Shown piece after piece: positions 16,520 to 24,762 of a DNA stretch of 62,050 bases; positions within the stretch are counted from its first letter, which is position 1, and each line of letters opens with the position of its first letter. The notes under the pieces are model-generated. The model searched no databases, was not told the origin of the DNA, and saw nothing but the letters and a program-made list of their open reading frames with translations. Location of the stretch: assembly GCF_000337215.1 (NCBI RefSeq), contig NZ_AOHZ01000009.1, positions 1 through 62,050 on the forward strand, written 5' to 3'. A program made the translations under genes and the position numbers. The stretch is from Natronolimnohabitans innermongolicus JCM 12255. Its GTDB lineage: Archaea > Halobacteriota > Halobacteria > Halobacteriales > Natrialbaceae.

Positions 16520-17083
16520 ATGGTTTCTAACGCACAAATTGGCGAACTCATCGTCGGCGCGTATCACAAGATCATCACCGACGCTGAAGTCGTGAGCTAC
16601 AACTCGAGATCCAAACGAGACGGCGCCCAGATGGAGATTGACGTCGTCGCAATCGACTCGAGCGACGGCACGCAGACCGTCTACGCCTGCGAGGTCATCA
16701 CCCACCTCAACGGCTCGGCGTACTCGGGGACCCCCGAGACCGACAAGTGGGACGATTACGGCAACGACAGCTACCAGTTCTCCCTCGAGAAACTCGAGTC
16801 CAAGTTCCGATCCGACTACGACTACGTCTCGAGAGTGTTCGACGACGCCGACGAGTACGTCCTTCAGCTCTGGGCGCCATCTCTCTCGGACGGCCATCTC
16901 ACGGACGGGCTCGCCCAACTCTCGAGCGAGTTCGAGGCCGAGTACGGACTCCCGATCGAACGCGTCGTCAACGAGACCTACACGGCCCGCGTCGAGGAAC
17001 TCCGGTCGCTCGCAGCCGAGGAGACGAAAGCGTACGGTGAGCCCGCGTTTCGGTTCCTGCAAATCCTCGAACAGTTGCGATAA
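16520..17083 (+). CDS. Small PD-(D/E)xK-like protein next to McrBC
   Basis: 187 residues from ATG 16520; an upstream in-frame ATG at 16448 would start inside the MITE and was rejected. The region MEIDVVAID...TVYACEVITHL (about 37-63) has the beta-hairpin order of a PD-(D/E)xK nuclease core (acidic residue, then E-V-x), but Ile/Thr occupy the place of the catalytic Lys. The rest is helical, with YVLQLWAPSLSDGHLTDGL and a C-terminal helix. It may be a third subunit of the defence locus, now separated by the MITE, or an independent nuclease-like protein. No close family is recognised. Confidence 0.65.
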   Translation: MVSNAQIGELIVGAYHKIITDAEVVSYNSRSKRDGAQMEIDVVAIDSSDGTQTVYACEVITHLNGSAYSGTPETDKWDDYGNDSYQFSLEKLESKFRSDYDYVSRVFDDADEYVLQLWAPSLSDGHLTDGLAQLSSEFEAEYGLPIERVVNETYTARVEELRSLAAEETKAYGEPAFRFLQILEQLR

Positions 17084-17102
17084 GCACCGACCTCGAGTCC
17101 GT

Positions 17103-17225
17103 CTCCTTCTGCTGAGGGTCGAGGAGTCGGGCTTCGCCACCGACGAAGACGGTTACGTCGACTTAGGCTGGAACGGCCCGCTGGTGTCGTGAAACCTCGA
17201 GCGGGTCTTGCGAGACGTACTCTGA
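17103..17225 (+). pseudogene. Relic of a second McrC C-terminus
   Basis: The frame LLLLRVEESGFATDEDG, then VDLGWNGPLVS, a TGA at 17190-17192, and NLERVLRDVL with a stop at 17225 aligns with the end of the McrC-like protein (AFLRVNEEYVFGPDED, GSGWNGLLVTQDL, and DLERILSEIL). About 28 residues between the two parts are missing. No start codon or upstream nuclease core remains. It records a lost paralogue at this site. Confidence 0.65.
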
Positions 17226-17302
17226 GCCGCGCCATATCTCGAAGTCGGTCTGCCGCCCGGGAACCATTTCCGACGGAGGCGAAACACCGAAGCGGAGAGC
17301 AC

Positions 17303-17320
17303 GTATACAACGATGTATAC
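17303..17320. promoter_or_regulatory. Palindromic operator GTATAC-N6-GTATAC before vapB
   Basis: Two GTATAC hexamers, each itself palindromic, are spaced by 6 bp and abut the ATG at 17321. VapB-type antitoxins repress their own operon at inverted repeats in this position, so it is the likely autoregulatory site. The A/T-rich arms may also overlap the initiation region. Confidence 0.65.
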
Positions 17321-17533
17321 ATGGGCGACAAAACGATTCGCGTCTCCGAACGAACGTGGCGAAAGCTCCGAGCGCGCAAACGGGGGTCCGAGAGCTTTGA
17401 CGACGTCATCGAGCGCGAACTCGAGGATGACGAGCCACTCGCCGGATTCGGCGCGTGGAGCGAGACGGAGATCGACGAGGCCGTCGACGACGTAAAACGG
17501 GAACTGGACGACGATTTCGACGCCGGTCCATGA
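17321..17533 (+). CDS. vapB: VapB-family antitoxin
   Basis: 70 residues. The N-terminal KTIRVSERTWRKLRARKRGSE is the ribbon-helix and dimerisation pattern of haloarchaeal VapB proteins. The C-terminal half is acidic (ERELEDDEPL, DDVKRELDDD) and would mask the PIN active site. The ATG at 17321 follows the palindrome directly, whereas the longer frame upstream has no domain sense. It is coupled to vapC by an ATGA overlap. Confidence 0.85.
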   Translation: MGDKTIRVSERTWRKLRARKRGSESFDDVIERELEDDEPLAGFGAWSETEIDEAVDDVKRELDDDFDAGP

Positions 17534-17919
17534 AGGTTCTCGACAGCAGTTTCTGCGCCGACTTTCTCCGCGGCCGTGATCACGCCAAGCAGTACCGACT
17601 CGCCCATCGAAACGAGAGTTTTGCCCTCTCGGAGATCGGCTTTTACGAGTTGTATCACGGCGCCGTGAAAGTCGGTCGCGATCCCGTCGCCGTCGACCGA
17701 GATCTGCCGTGGGTGGACCGTCTCGACTACACGCCGGCTCACAGCCGTGAGAGCGCACGGATCCGCGCCGAGTTAGCGGAACAGGGACAACGCATTCAAC
17801 ACCCCGACATGATGATCGCTGGCGTTGCACGGTCGCTCGACGCACCGCTCGTCACCTCGGATACCGACGTCGATTGTATCGACGACCTTACCGTCGAGAA
17901 CCCCCACAAAATGTACTGA
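17530..17919 (+). CDS. vapC: VapC-family PIN-domain toxin
   Basis: 129 residues with the PIN nuclease layout: MKVLDSSFCADFLRG (first Asp about 5), LSEIGFYELYHGA (Glu about 45), QHPDMMIAGVARS (Asp about 94) and PLVTSDTDVDCI (Asp about 112). VapC toxins cleave tRNA or rRNA when the antitoxin is lost. It ends close to the methylaspartate cluster on the other strand. It marks the right edge of the accessory island. Confidence 0.9.
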   Translation: MKVLDSSFCADFLRGRDHAKQYRLAHRNESFALSEIGFYELYHGAVKVGRDPVAVDRDLPWVDRLDYTPAHSRESARIRAELAEQGQRIQHPDMMIAGVARSLDAPLVTSDTDVDCIDDLTVENPHKMY

Positions 17920-18102
17920 TACGGGCACTCCGTCGGTTCTAGCACAGTTTCGATCCGGTCAGCGACTGTGTCGAGATGGGAGGACAGCAGTTCGTCCGAA
18001 GGAAGTGACCGCATCGAAACGATTCGCTCGCGCTCGCTGTCGACGAGCGTCCCTGTGAGCGGAACCGCCGCTCGAGGGTCAAAGATCGAAAGCCGTCAGT
18101 CG

Positions 18103-19281
18103 TTAGTCGTCGGCCGTCGTCTCCGCTTCGGCCTGCTCGCCCAGAATCTCCTCGCGGTGTTCGTCGAGCAGCGGCGCCCGCCCGCGGGGCTGGGGCGTCG
18201 TCTCGCTCATCTTGATCGGGTTACCCGCGATCTCGACCTCGCGGTCCGCACCGGGCTGTTCGACGGGCACGAGCATGTCCCGGGCGTGGACGTGGTCGTC
18301 AGCGAAGATTTCCTCGGTGGTCTGGACCTTGGCGGCCGGGACGCGGCCCTCGAGTTTGCCCACCAGTTCCTCGTTGGTCTGTTCGACGGTCCAGTCGGCG
18401 ATCTCCTCGCGGAGCGTCTCGCGGTGCTCGAGGCGCTCGGGGGTCGTGGGATACTCCTCGGCGAGATCCTCGCGGCCCATCACGTCGCAGAGTTCGGCCC
18501 AGTGGTTGTTGTTGAACGCGGCGATGACGGCGTAGCCGTCGTCGGTCTCGAAGGCGTTGTAGGGAAACAGCGTGGGGTGGGAGTTCCCCCGACGGGACGG
18601 GGCCTCGCCGGTGTAGGACTGCTGGTAGATGGCGCGTTCGGTGAAGCTGATCATCGAGTCGTACATGCCGGTGTCGACGTACTGACCCTCGCCGGTCTGT
18701 TCGCGGTGGTTGACGGCGGCCAGGATCCCGATACAGTTCAGCGTCGCGGTAAAGAGGTCGCCGACGCCGGGGCCGGTCTTCGTCGGCGGGCCGTCGGACT
18801 GGCCGGTGGTCTCCATGACGCCGCCAAGCGCCTGTGCGATGAGGTCGAAAGAGGGTTGCCCCTGGCGTTCGGTTTCACCCGTACGCGGGTCGCCGAAGCC
18901 GCGGATCGAGGAGTAGATGAGATCCTCGTTGTACTCCGTGAGCGTCTCGTAGCCCAGATCGTATTTCTCCATCGTGCCCGCGCGGTAGTTCTCGACGACG
19001 ATGTCGGCTTCCTCGACGAGCGAGAGGAAGTCCGCGCGGTCGTCCTCGTCACCGAGGTTCAGCTCGATGCTCTTCTTGCCCCGGTTGACGCTCTGGAAGT
19101 AGCCGCCGTAGGCCTCTTCCTCGGGGTCGTCGACGAACGGCGGGTTCGATCGGATCATGTCGCCGCCCGGCCGTTCGATTTTGACGACGTCCGCGCCCAT
19201 GTCCGCGAGCAACATCGTACAGTACGGCCCAGCCAGCACCTGGGTCAGATCGAGCACACGCAGGTTCGAAAGCGCTCCCAT
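18103..19281 (-). CDS. mct: Family III CoA transferase, probably succinyl-CoA:mesaconate CoA-transferase
   Basis: 392 residues of the CaiB/BaiF family: LRVLDLTQVLAGPYCTMLLADMGADVVKIERPGGD, NRGKKSIELNL, ADIVVENYRAGTMEKYDLGY and a likely nucleophilic Asp in GVGDLFTATLNCIG. Family III enzymes move CoA between organic acids through an aspartyl-CoA intermediate. The placement, divergent from glutamate mutase and next to mesaconyl-CoA hydratase, indicates that it activates mesaconate with succinyl-CoA in the methylaspartate cycle. The exact substrate rests on context. Confidence 0.85.
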   Translation of the reverse strand: MGALSNLRVLDLTQVLAGPYCTMLLADMGADVVKIERPGGDMIRSNPPFVDDPEEEAYGGYFQSVNRGKKSIELNLGDEDDRADFLSLVEEADIVVENYRAGTMEKYDLGYETLTEYNEDLIYSSIRGFGDPRTGETERQGQPSFDLIAQALGGVMETTGQSDGPPTKTGPGVGDLFTATLNCIGILAAVNHREQTGEGQYVDTGMYDSMISFTERAIYQQSYTGEAPSRRGNSHPTLFPYNAFETDDGYAVIAAFNNNHWAELCDVMGREDLAEEYPTTPERLEHRETLREEIADWTVEQTNEELVGKLEGRVPAAKVQTTEEIFADDHVHARDMLVPVEQPGADREVEIAGNPIKMSETTPQPRGRAPLLDEHREEILGEQAEAETTADD

Positions 19282-19361
19282 GTACGCCGTAGTTTTTCAG
19301 GGCAGTGCCAAAACCCTTACCATCGATCATGTACATTGTCACACCATCCCATAGGGACGCT

Positions 19362-19409
19362 CTTAGGATCCTTAAGGAGTATTATCATGGAAGATCATTA
19401 GGTTTATAG
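19362..19409 (+). promoter_or_regulatory. Divergent control region: near-palindrome plus TATA box
   Basis: CTTAGGATCCTTAAG (19362-19376) is an inverted repeat centred on GGATCC with one extra base. A TATA-like TTTATAG follows at 19403-19409. The TATA lies about 30 nt before the ATG at 19436, favouring that start for the mutase S subunit and a leaderless mRNA. The palindrome sits between the divergent mct and glmS promoters and could switch both. Confidence 0.5.
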
Positions 19410-19435
19410 GGTGGTTCCTCATGGTTCTCAATACG

Positions 19436-19876
19436 ATGTCCCAAACGGTCGTCCTCGGCGTGATTGGCTCCGACGCCCACGTCGTTGGAATCACAATCCT
19501 AGAGCAGGCCTTCAGCGCAGCGGGCTTCGACGTCATCAACCTCGGCGTGCAAACGTCACAGGAAGAGTTCGCCGAATCCGCCGTAGAACACGACGCTGAG
19601 GCCGTACTGGTTTCTTCGCTCTACGGCCACGCCGAGCAAGACTGTCAGGGATTCCACGAGGTCCTCGCGGAGGCAGACGTCGAGGCAGTCACCTACATCG
19701 GTGGCAACCTCGCGGTCGGGCAAGACGACTTCGAGCAGACCCGACGGACGTTCCGGGAGCTCGGCTTCGATCGGGTGTTCGACTCCGAGACCGATCCCGA
19801 AGACGCGATCGAAGCGCTGCGAGAGGACCTGCAGATCAAACCGACCGAGTCGGAACGTGCGACTATCAGTTCCTAG
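19436..19876 (+). CDS. glmS: Glutamate (methylaspartate) mutase, small B12-binding subunit S
   Basis: 146 residues. The cobalamin-binding signature D13-x-H15-x-x-G18 (GSDAHVVG) is present, with the later VSSLYGHAE and YIGGNLAVG loops of the Rossmann-like B12 fold. Together with subunit E it rearranges glutamate to threo-3-methylaspartate with adenosylcobalamin. The ATG at 19436 was chosen over 19421 because of the TATA spacing. Its stop directly touches the E subunit start, so the two are coupled. This S subunit is unrelated to glucosamine-phosphate synthase, which shares the symbol. Confidence 0.95.
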   Translation: MSQTVVLGVIGSDAHVVGITILEQAFSAAGFDVINLGVQTSQEEFAESAVEHDAEAVLVSSLYGHAEQDCQGFHEVLAEADVEAVTYIGGNLAVGQDDFEQTRRTFRELGFDRVFDSETDPEDAIEALREDLQIKPTESERATISS

Positions 19877-21316
19877 ATGATACGAGACGAACGTATTCCA
19901 TCCGACGAGCTACGGCGTATCGACGAGGAGATTCGCTCGAACTGGCCGACGGGCGCAGACGTCGACTTCGAGGACGCTATCGAGTACCACGAATCGCTGC
20001 CCGACCACAAGCGATTCGCGGACGTCCTCGAGTCGGCCGACAAGCCCCTCCTCCAGCCCCGGGCCGGCGTGCCCCGGCTGGACGACCAGATCGAGCTCCT
20101 GCAGTATCTCCACGAGGAGGGCCAGGCCGATCTCCTGCCGACCACGATCGACTCCTACACGCGTGACAACGAGTACGAGAAGGCCCAGCAGGGCCTCGAG
20201 AAAGCCCGCGAGACGGGCGACGACACGCTGAACGGCTTTCCCGCCGTCAACCACGGCGTCGACGGCTGCCGGGAGCTGATCGACGAGGTCGACGCCCCCA
20301 TCGAAGTTCGCCACGGCACGCCCGACGCCCGGCTGCTGGCGGCGATTACCTTCGCCGGCGGCTTCCAGAGCTTCGAGGGCGGCCCGATCTCCTACAACAT
20401 CCCCTACACGAAACGCCACGGGCTCGAGGAGACCATCGAGCGCTGGCAGTTCGTCGACCGACTGGCGGGGGCCTACACCGAACGCGGCATCCGCATCAAC
20501 CGCGAGCCGTTCGGGCCGCTTACCGGCACCCTGGTGCCGCCGTCGATCGCCATCGCGATCATGCTGGTCGAGGGGAAACTCGCGGCCACGCAGGGCGTGC
20601 GGTCGATCACGCTCGGCTACGGGCAGGTCGGCAACGTCGTGCAAGACGTCGCCGCCCTGAACGCCCTCAAAAAGCTCGGCAACGAGTACCTCCCTGACGA
20701 GGTCGTCGTCACCACTGTCTTCCACGAGTGGATGGGCGGCTTCCCGCCGGACGAGGCGCGGGCCAACGGCGTGATCAGCTTCGGCGGCATGACCGCCGCA
20801 ATCGCCCAGCCCGATAAGGTCATCACGAAGTCCCCACAGGAGTTCCAGGGGGTTCCGACCAAGGAGGCCAACGCCTCCGGCCTGCGCACCACCCGCCAGG
20901 TCATCGACATGGCGATCGAGCAGCAGATCGACATCGACGGCATCGAGGAGGAACAGGACTTGATCGAGCGCGAGACGCGGTGTCTGATGGACACCATCTT
21001 CGAACACGGCGACGGCGACGTCGTCCAGGGGACGCTCAAGGCGTTCGACTCCGGCGCGCTCGACGTTCCCTTCGCCCCCAGTGACAGCGCGAAGGGTGCC
21101 GTCCTCCCCGCTCGAGACGACGACGGTCGCGTCCGCATCTTCGAGTGGGCCGACCTCGAGATGGACGACGACATCAAGGAGATCCACAAGGCCCGGCTGT
21201 CCCAGCGGGCGGACACCGAGGGCCGCGAACAGTCGTTCCGCATGGTCGCGGACGACGTCGACGCGATCAGCGACGGGAAACTCATCGGCCGACCACAGGG
21301 TGAGGTCAAGCTATGA
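19877..21316 (+). CDS. glmE: Methylaspartate mutase, catalytic subunit E
   Basis: 479 residues, the usual length for the TIM-barrel subunit that forms the radical active site with the B12 subunit. Recognisable stretches are LLQPRAGVPRLDDQIELLQY, GFPAVNHGVDGCRELID, EVRHGTPDARLLAAITFAGG, FEGGPISYNIPYTKR, SITLGYGQVGNVVQDVAAL, and FHEWMGGFPPDEARANGVIS. It begins immediately after glmS and overlaps the lyase gene by ATGA, so stoichiometric expression is expected. Confidence 0.95.
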   Translation: MIRDERIPSDELRRIDEEIRSNWPTGADVDFEDAIEYHESLPDHKRFADVLESADKPLLQPRAGVPRLDDQIELLQYLHEEGQADLLPTTIDSYTRDNEYEKAQQGLEKARETGDDTLNGFPAVNHGVDGCRELIDEVDAPIEVRHGTPDARLLAAITFAGGFQSFEGGPISYNIPYTKRHGLEETIERWQFVDRLAGAYTERGIRINREPFGPLTGTLVPPSIAIAIMLVEGKLAATQGVRSITLGYGQVGNVVQDVAALNALKKLGNEYLPDEVVVTTVFHEWMGGFPPDEARANGVISFGGMTAAIAQPDKVITKSPQEFQGVPTKEANASGLRTTRQVIDMAIEQQIDIDGIEEEQDLIERETRCLMDTIFEHGDGDVVQGTLKAFDSGALDVPFAPSDSAKGAVLPARDDDGRVRIFEWADLEMDDDIKEIHKARLSQRADTEGREQSFRMVADDVDAISDGKLIGRPQGEVKL

Positions 21317-22587
21317 ATATTACAGGTGTGTACGCAACGCCCGGATTCTCCGGGTTCTTCTTCGACGACCAGCGCGCGATCAAGCAGGGTGCAACGCAGG
21401 ACGGCTTCACGTACGACGGCGAGCCCGTCACCGACGGCTTCGACGAGATTCGCCAGGCCGGCGAGACGATCATCGTCGACATCGAACTCGCGGACGGCAC
21501 CGTCGTTCGCGGCGACTGCGCCGCCGTTCAGTACTCCGGCGCCGGCGGGCGCGACCCGCTGTTCAAAGCCGAGGCGTACGCTCCCGTCATCGAGGGCCCC
21601 GTCGCCGACGAACTCGAGGGACGGGACGCCACCGAGTTCCTCGATAACGCCGAGTTGCTCGAGGAGATGCAGGTCGACGGCGACCGCCTGCACACGGCGA
21701 TCCGTTACGGCGTCTCGCAGGCCCTGCTCGCCGCAGCCGCCGAAGCCGAAAACACCACGCGCACGGACGTCATGGCCGACGCGATGGGCACCGAGCCCGC
21801 AACGGAGCCGGTGCCGGTCTTCGGTCAGTCCGGCGACGACCGCTACAACAACACCGAGAAGATGTTCGTCAAGGGCGTTCCCGTCCTCCCCCACGCGCTG
21901 ATCAACAGCGTCGAGAAGATCGGCGAGAACGGTGAAACGCTCCTCGAGTACGTCGAGTGGCTTACGGAGCGATCCCAGGAACTGGGGCCCGACGGCTACG
22001 ACCCTCGGTTCCACATCGACGTCTACGGCATGATCGGCGAGGTCTTCGGTGCGCCCTACGACCGCGACGAGGTCGTCGACTACTTCGCCGCCCTCGAGGA
22101 GGCGGCCGCGCCGTACCCGATCCAGATCGAGGGGCCGATGGACGTCGGCGACCGCGCTGACCAGATCGAGGCGATGGTCGAGCTCCGCGACGGGCTCAAC
22201 GCGGCCGGCGTCGACGTCGACATCGTCGCCGACGAGTGGTGTAACACCTTCGAGGACGTCCAGGCATTCGTCGACGCCGGGGCGGCCGACCTCGTGCAGA
22301 TCAAGACGCCCGATCTGGGCGGGATTCACCGCAGCGCGCAGGCGGTCCGCTACTGCGAGGGGACCGAAACCCGCGCCTATCTGGGCGGGACTTGCAACGA
22401 GACGGAGACGTCCGCCCGCGCTTGCGCCCACGTCGCGCTCGCGACCAACGCGGCGCAAGTGCTTGCAAAGCCCGGGATGGGCTTCGACGAGGGCTACATG
22501 ATCGTCGAAAACGAGATGCGACGGACCATCGCCCGACGGAACCGCGAGCAGACCACCGAGACCGACGAAATTACCGCAGATGACTGA
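21313..22587 (+). CDS. mal: Methylaspartate ammonia-lyase
   Basis: 424 residues, enolase superfamily. It removes ammonia from 3-methylaspartate to give mesaconate. Visible family stretches are the N-terminal GVYATPGFSGFFFDDQRAIK, a metal-site ligand candidate in HIDVYG, the following QIEGPMD and DIVADEW segments, DLVQIKTPDLGGI with the likely catalytic Lys, and GGTCNETETSARACAHVALA. Start and stop overlap both neighbours (ATGA upstream, 8 bp downstream), placing it in one operon with glmS, glmE and mch. Confidence 0.95.
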   Translation: MNITGVYATPGFSGFFFDDQRAIKQGATQDGFTYDGEPVTDGFDEIRQAGETIIVDIELADGTVVRGDCAAVQYSGAGGRDPLFKAEAYAPVIEGPVADELEGRDATEFLDNAELLEEMQVDGDRLHTAIRYGVSQALLAAAAEAENTTRTDVMADAMGTEPATEPVPVFGQSGDDRYNNTEKMFVKGVPVLPHALINSVEKIGENGETLLEYVEWLTERSQELGPDGYDPRFHIDVYGMIGEVFGAPYDRDEVVDYFAALEEAAAPYPIQIEGPMDVGDRADQIEAMVELRDGLNAAGVDVDIVADEWCNTFEDVQAFVDAGAADLVQIKTPDLGGIHRSAQAVRYCEGTETRAYLGGTCNETETSARACAHVALATNAAQVLAKPGMGFDEGYMIVENEMRRTIARRNREQTTETDEITADD

Positions 22588-23644
22588 TTGGACAGATCCC
22601 GATACGTTCGCACAGGCGCTCGAACAGGTCGAAACCAAAGAGAAGGGCAACTGCTTCGAGGACTTCGAGGAGGGAGACCTCATCGAGCACGACCCCGGGC
22701 TCACCCTCACCCAGTTCGGCAACGAACAGTGGATGAGCCAGACGCTCAACCACGACCCCGCCTACTGGCGGGCCGACGCCGCTGCGGAACGCGGCTTCGA
22801 GGAACCGCCGGTGCACCCGGACTACCTCACCGCCGCGACGCTCGGTATCACCGTCGAAGACCTCAGTGAGAAGGGTGGCTACTTCCTCGGCCGGACCGAC
22901 GTTCGGTTCCCTGGCACGCCCGTCTACACGGGCACCGAACTCCACGTCGAGAGCGAGGTCGTCAACACGGCCACCTCGAGTTCCCGACCGGAGTACGGCA
23001 TCGTCTCCTGGCGCACCCGCGGCAAGGACGCCGAAACTGGCGACGTCCTCTGTTCGTACGAGCGCACGAACATGATCCCGCGCCGAGAGCCCGTTGCGAC
23101 CGACGGGAGCGGGGCTGCGGCCGCCGAAGCGGAAGACGCCGAGCCGGAATTCCCCGAGGAGTTTATCGCGCCCGAAGGCGGCTACTTCGAGGACTTCGCC
23201 GAGGCGCTCGAGGACGCCGACGACGAGAACGCGGCGGTCGCCTACCGCCACGAGCGCGGCCGCACGCAGGACGACGTCACCGTCGCCCAGTTGCCGCTGT
23301 CGACGCTGAACACGGCCAAACAGCACCACAACGTCGACGTGATGAGTGACTCCCCGTCGGGCGACATCGTCACCTACGGCGACGTCACTCGCTCGACCGC
23401 GCTGGGACACGCCCGCTCGGACGAGCGGACCTGGCGCGAGGTCGGCTTCGACGACGAATCGTTCCACACGTTCGTCGCCGTCGGCGACACCGTCTACGCG
23501 TTCACGCGCGTGATCGAAGCCGAGGAGACAGCCTCGAGCGACGAGGCTGGTACCGTCACCTTCCAGCACATCGCGTTCAACCAGGACGACGAACCCGTCT
23601 ACTCCGGGACGCGAACGGCGGAAATTCGAAAGCGTTCTAACTAA
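22580..23644 (+). CDS. mch: Mesaconyl-CoA hydratase (double hot-dog)
   Basis: 354 residues, two MaoC-like hot-dog halves (about 20-165 and 205-350) joined by an acidic Ala/Glu linker (AAAAEAEDAEPEFPEEF). The enzyme hydrates mesaconyl-CoA to beta-methylmalyl-CoA. First half: GDLIEHDPGLTLTQFGNEQW and PPVHPDYLTAATLG. Second half: GDIVTYGDVTRSTALGHARS. It starts inside the last codons of mal. A gap of about 75 bp then leads to the lyase gene. Confidence 0.9.
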   Translation: MTDWTDPDTFAQALEQVETKEKGNCFEDFEEGDLIEHDPGLTLTQFGNEQWMSQTLNHDPAYWRADAAAERGFEEPPVHPDYLTAATLGITVEDLSEKGGYFLGRTDVRFPGTPVYTGTELHVESEVVNTATSSSRPEYGIVSWRTRGKDAETGDVLCSYERTNMIPRREPVATDGSGAAAAEAEDAEPEFPEEFIAPEGGYFEDFAEALEDADDENAAVAYRHERGRTQDDVTVAQLPLSTLNTAKQHHNVDVMSDSPSGDIVTYGDVTRSTALGHARSDERTWREVGFDDESFHTFVAVGDTVYAFTRVIEAEETASSDEAGTVTFQHIAFNQDDEPVYSGTRTAEIRKRSN

Positions 23645-23718
23645 CACGATCGAGCGTTACAAACGACTGCTGACACAGCGATTCGACACGCGAGACACCA
23701 CCAGACCACATCATACAC

Positions 23719-24762
23719 ATGACCGACGATATCCGACTCTGTCGAACCTTCCAGACCGCACCGGCCGCCGTTCCCAAAGACGACTCGGCGAAGTACCTTC
23801 GCTCCGGCCTCGAGGCCGAGGGCTTCCAGGCCCCCGACTGGCTCGTCCCCGACATGGAAGACGGCACCGCGCCAAACATGAAAGACGAGGGCTTAGAGAA
23901 CACGATCGACCTCGTCCCCGAGTACGATTTCGCCGGCGAGATCTGGCCCCGTGTCGAGTGGAGCTACGAGGACGCCTCCTTCCGCGACCGCGGCCGCGAG
24001 CAGATCGACCAGCTCGTCGGCGAGATCGGCGACGAACTCGAGGGCGTCGTCGTCCCCAAGGTCGGTCGCGTCGAGGACGTGAAACGCGCCGCCGAGGCCG
24101 TCGCAGAGGCCGAGGCCGAACACGGTTACGCCGACGGCTCGATCAAGCTCTCGATCATCGTCGAGACCGGCCGCGCCCGTTCTGATCTGCGCGAAATCTC
24201 CAAATTCGGCGAGGAGTCTCGGCTCACCGCCCTGGTCTTCGGCCCCGTCGACTACGCGGCCGAACTCGGCGCTCGCGACCTCGGCGACGGTCGCCCGCGC
24301 TGGGACGGTCTCCTTGAGACGCTCTCGAACGAGGCCAGCGCCGCGGACCTGCTCTGTATCGGCGGTCCGTTCGACGACCTCTTCAAGGAACGCGCCGGGC
24401 TGACCTACTACAACGCCGACGCCTACGCGGATCAGGTCGAACACGAGGCCCACCTCGGACTCGACGGCTCCTGGTCGCTCTACCCGAAGCAGACGATTCA
24501 GGCCAACACCGTCCACATGCCGACGCCCGACGAACTCGAACGCGACGTGAGCAAGATCGAACGGTTCAACGAGGCCAAGGCGGAGGGCACCGGCGCCGTC
24601 ACGCTCGACGGCCAGATGGTCGACGAAGCCACGTTCAAGGTCTTCCGTAACACGGTCCAGCAGGTCCGTGCGATCGACGAGACCCGACCCGCCCAGACTG
24701 AGGAGTACTACGACGAGGACCTCCTCGAGCGCGCTCGCAACCTCGAACTCTCCTACCAGTAG
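23719..24762 (+). CDS. HpcH/CitE-family lyase, probably beta-methylmalyl-CoA/malyl-CoA lyase
   Basis: 347 residues of the CitE-like TIM barrel: LCRTFQTAPAAVPKDDSAK, PDWLVPDMEDGTAPNMKDEG, GVVVPKVGRVEDVKRAAEAV, IIVETGRARSDLREI (Mg/substrate Glu), FGPVDYAAELG and LYPKQTIQANTV. It splits beta-methylmalyl-CoA into glyoxylate and propionyl-CoA; a companion activity yields malyl-CoA from glyoxylate and acetyl-CoA. It is the last gene of the cluster, with its own short leader. It closes the route from glutamate back toward malate. Confidence 0.9.
   Translation: MTDDIRLCRTFQTAPAAVPKDDSAKYLRSGLEAEGFQAPDWLVPDMEDGTAPNMKDEGLENTIDLVPEYDFAGEIWPRVEWSYEDASFRDRGREQIDQLVGEIGDELEGVVVPKVGRVEDVKRAAEAVAEAEAEHGYADGSIKLSIIVETGRARSDLREISKFGEESRLTALVFGPVDYAAELGARDLGDGRPRWDGLLETLSNEASAADLLCIGGPFDDLFKERAGLTYYNADAYADQVEHEAHLGLDGSWSLYPKQTIQANTVHMPTPDELERDVSKIERFNEAKAEGTGAVTLDGQMVDEATFKVFRNTVQQVRAIDETRPAQTEEYYDEDLLERARNLELSYQ

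Noticed and set aside
19387-19401. Four-codon mini-frame (ATG to TAG) behind AAGGAG in front of glmS
   Set aside because: Too short to judge, and the TATA box downstream of it implies that it is not transcribed with glmS.
19282-19435. Possible cobalamin riboswitch before the B12-dependent mutase
   Set aside because: The message appears leaderless from the TATA at 19403, leaving no room for a riboswitch, and no B12-box pattern is visible.
20617-22749. 710-residue antisense frame across the mutase and lyase genes
   Set aside because: High-GC antisense artefact; the plus-strand genes are complete and well conserved.
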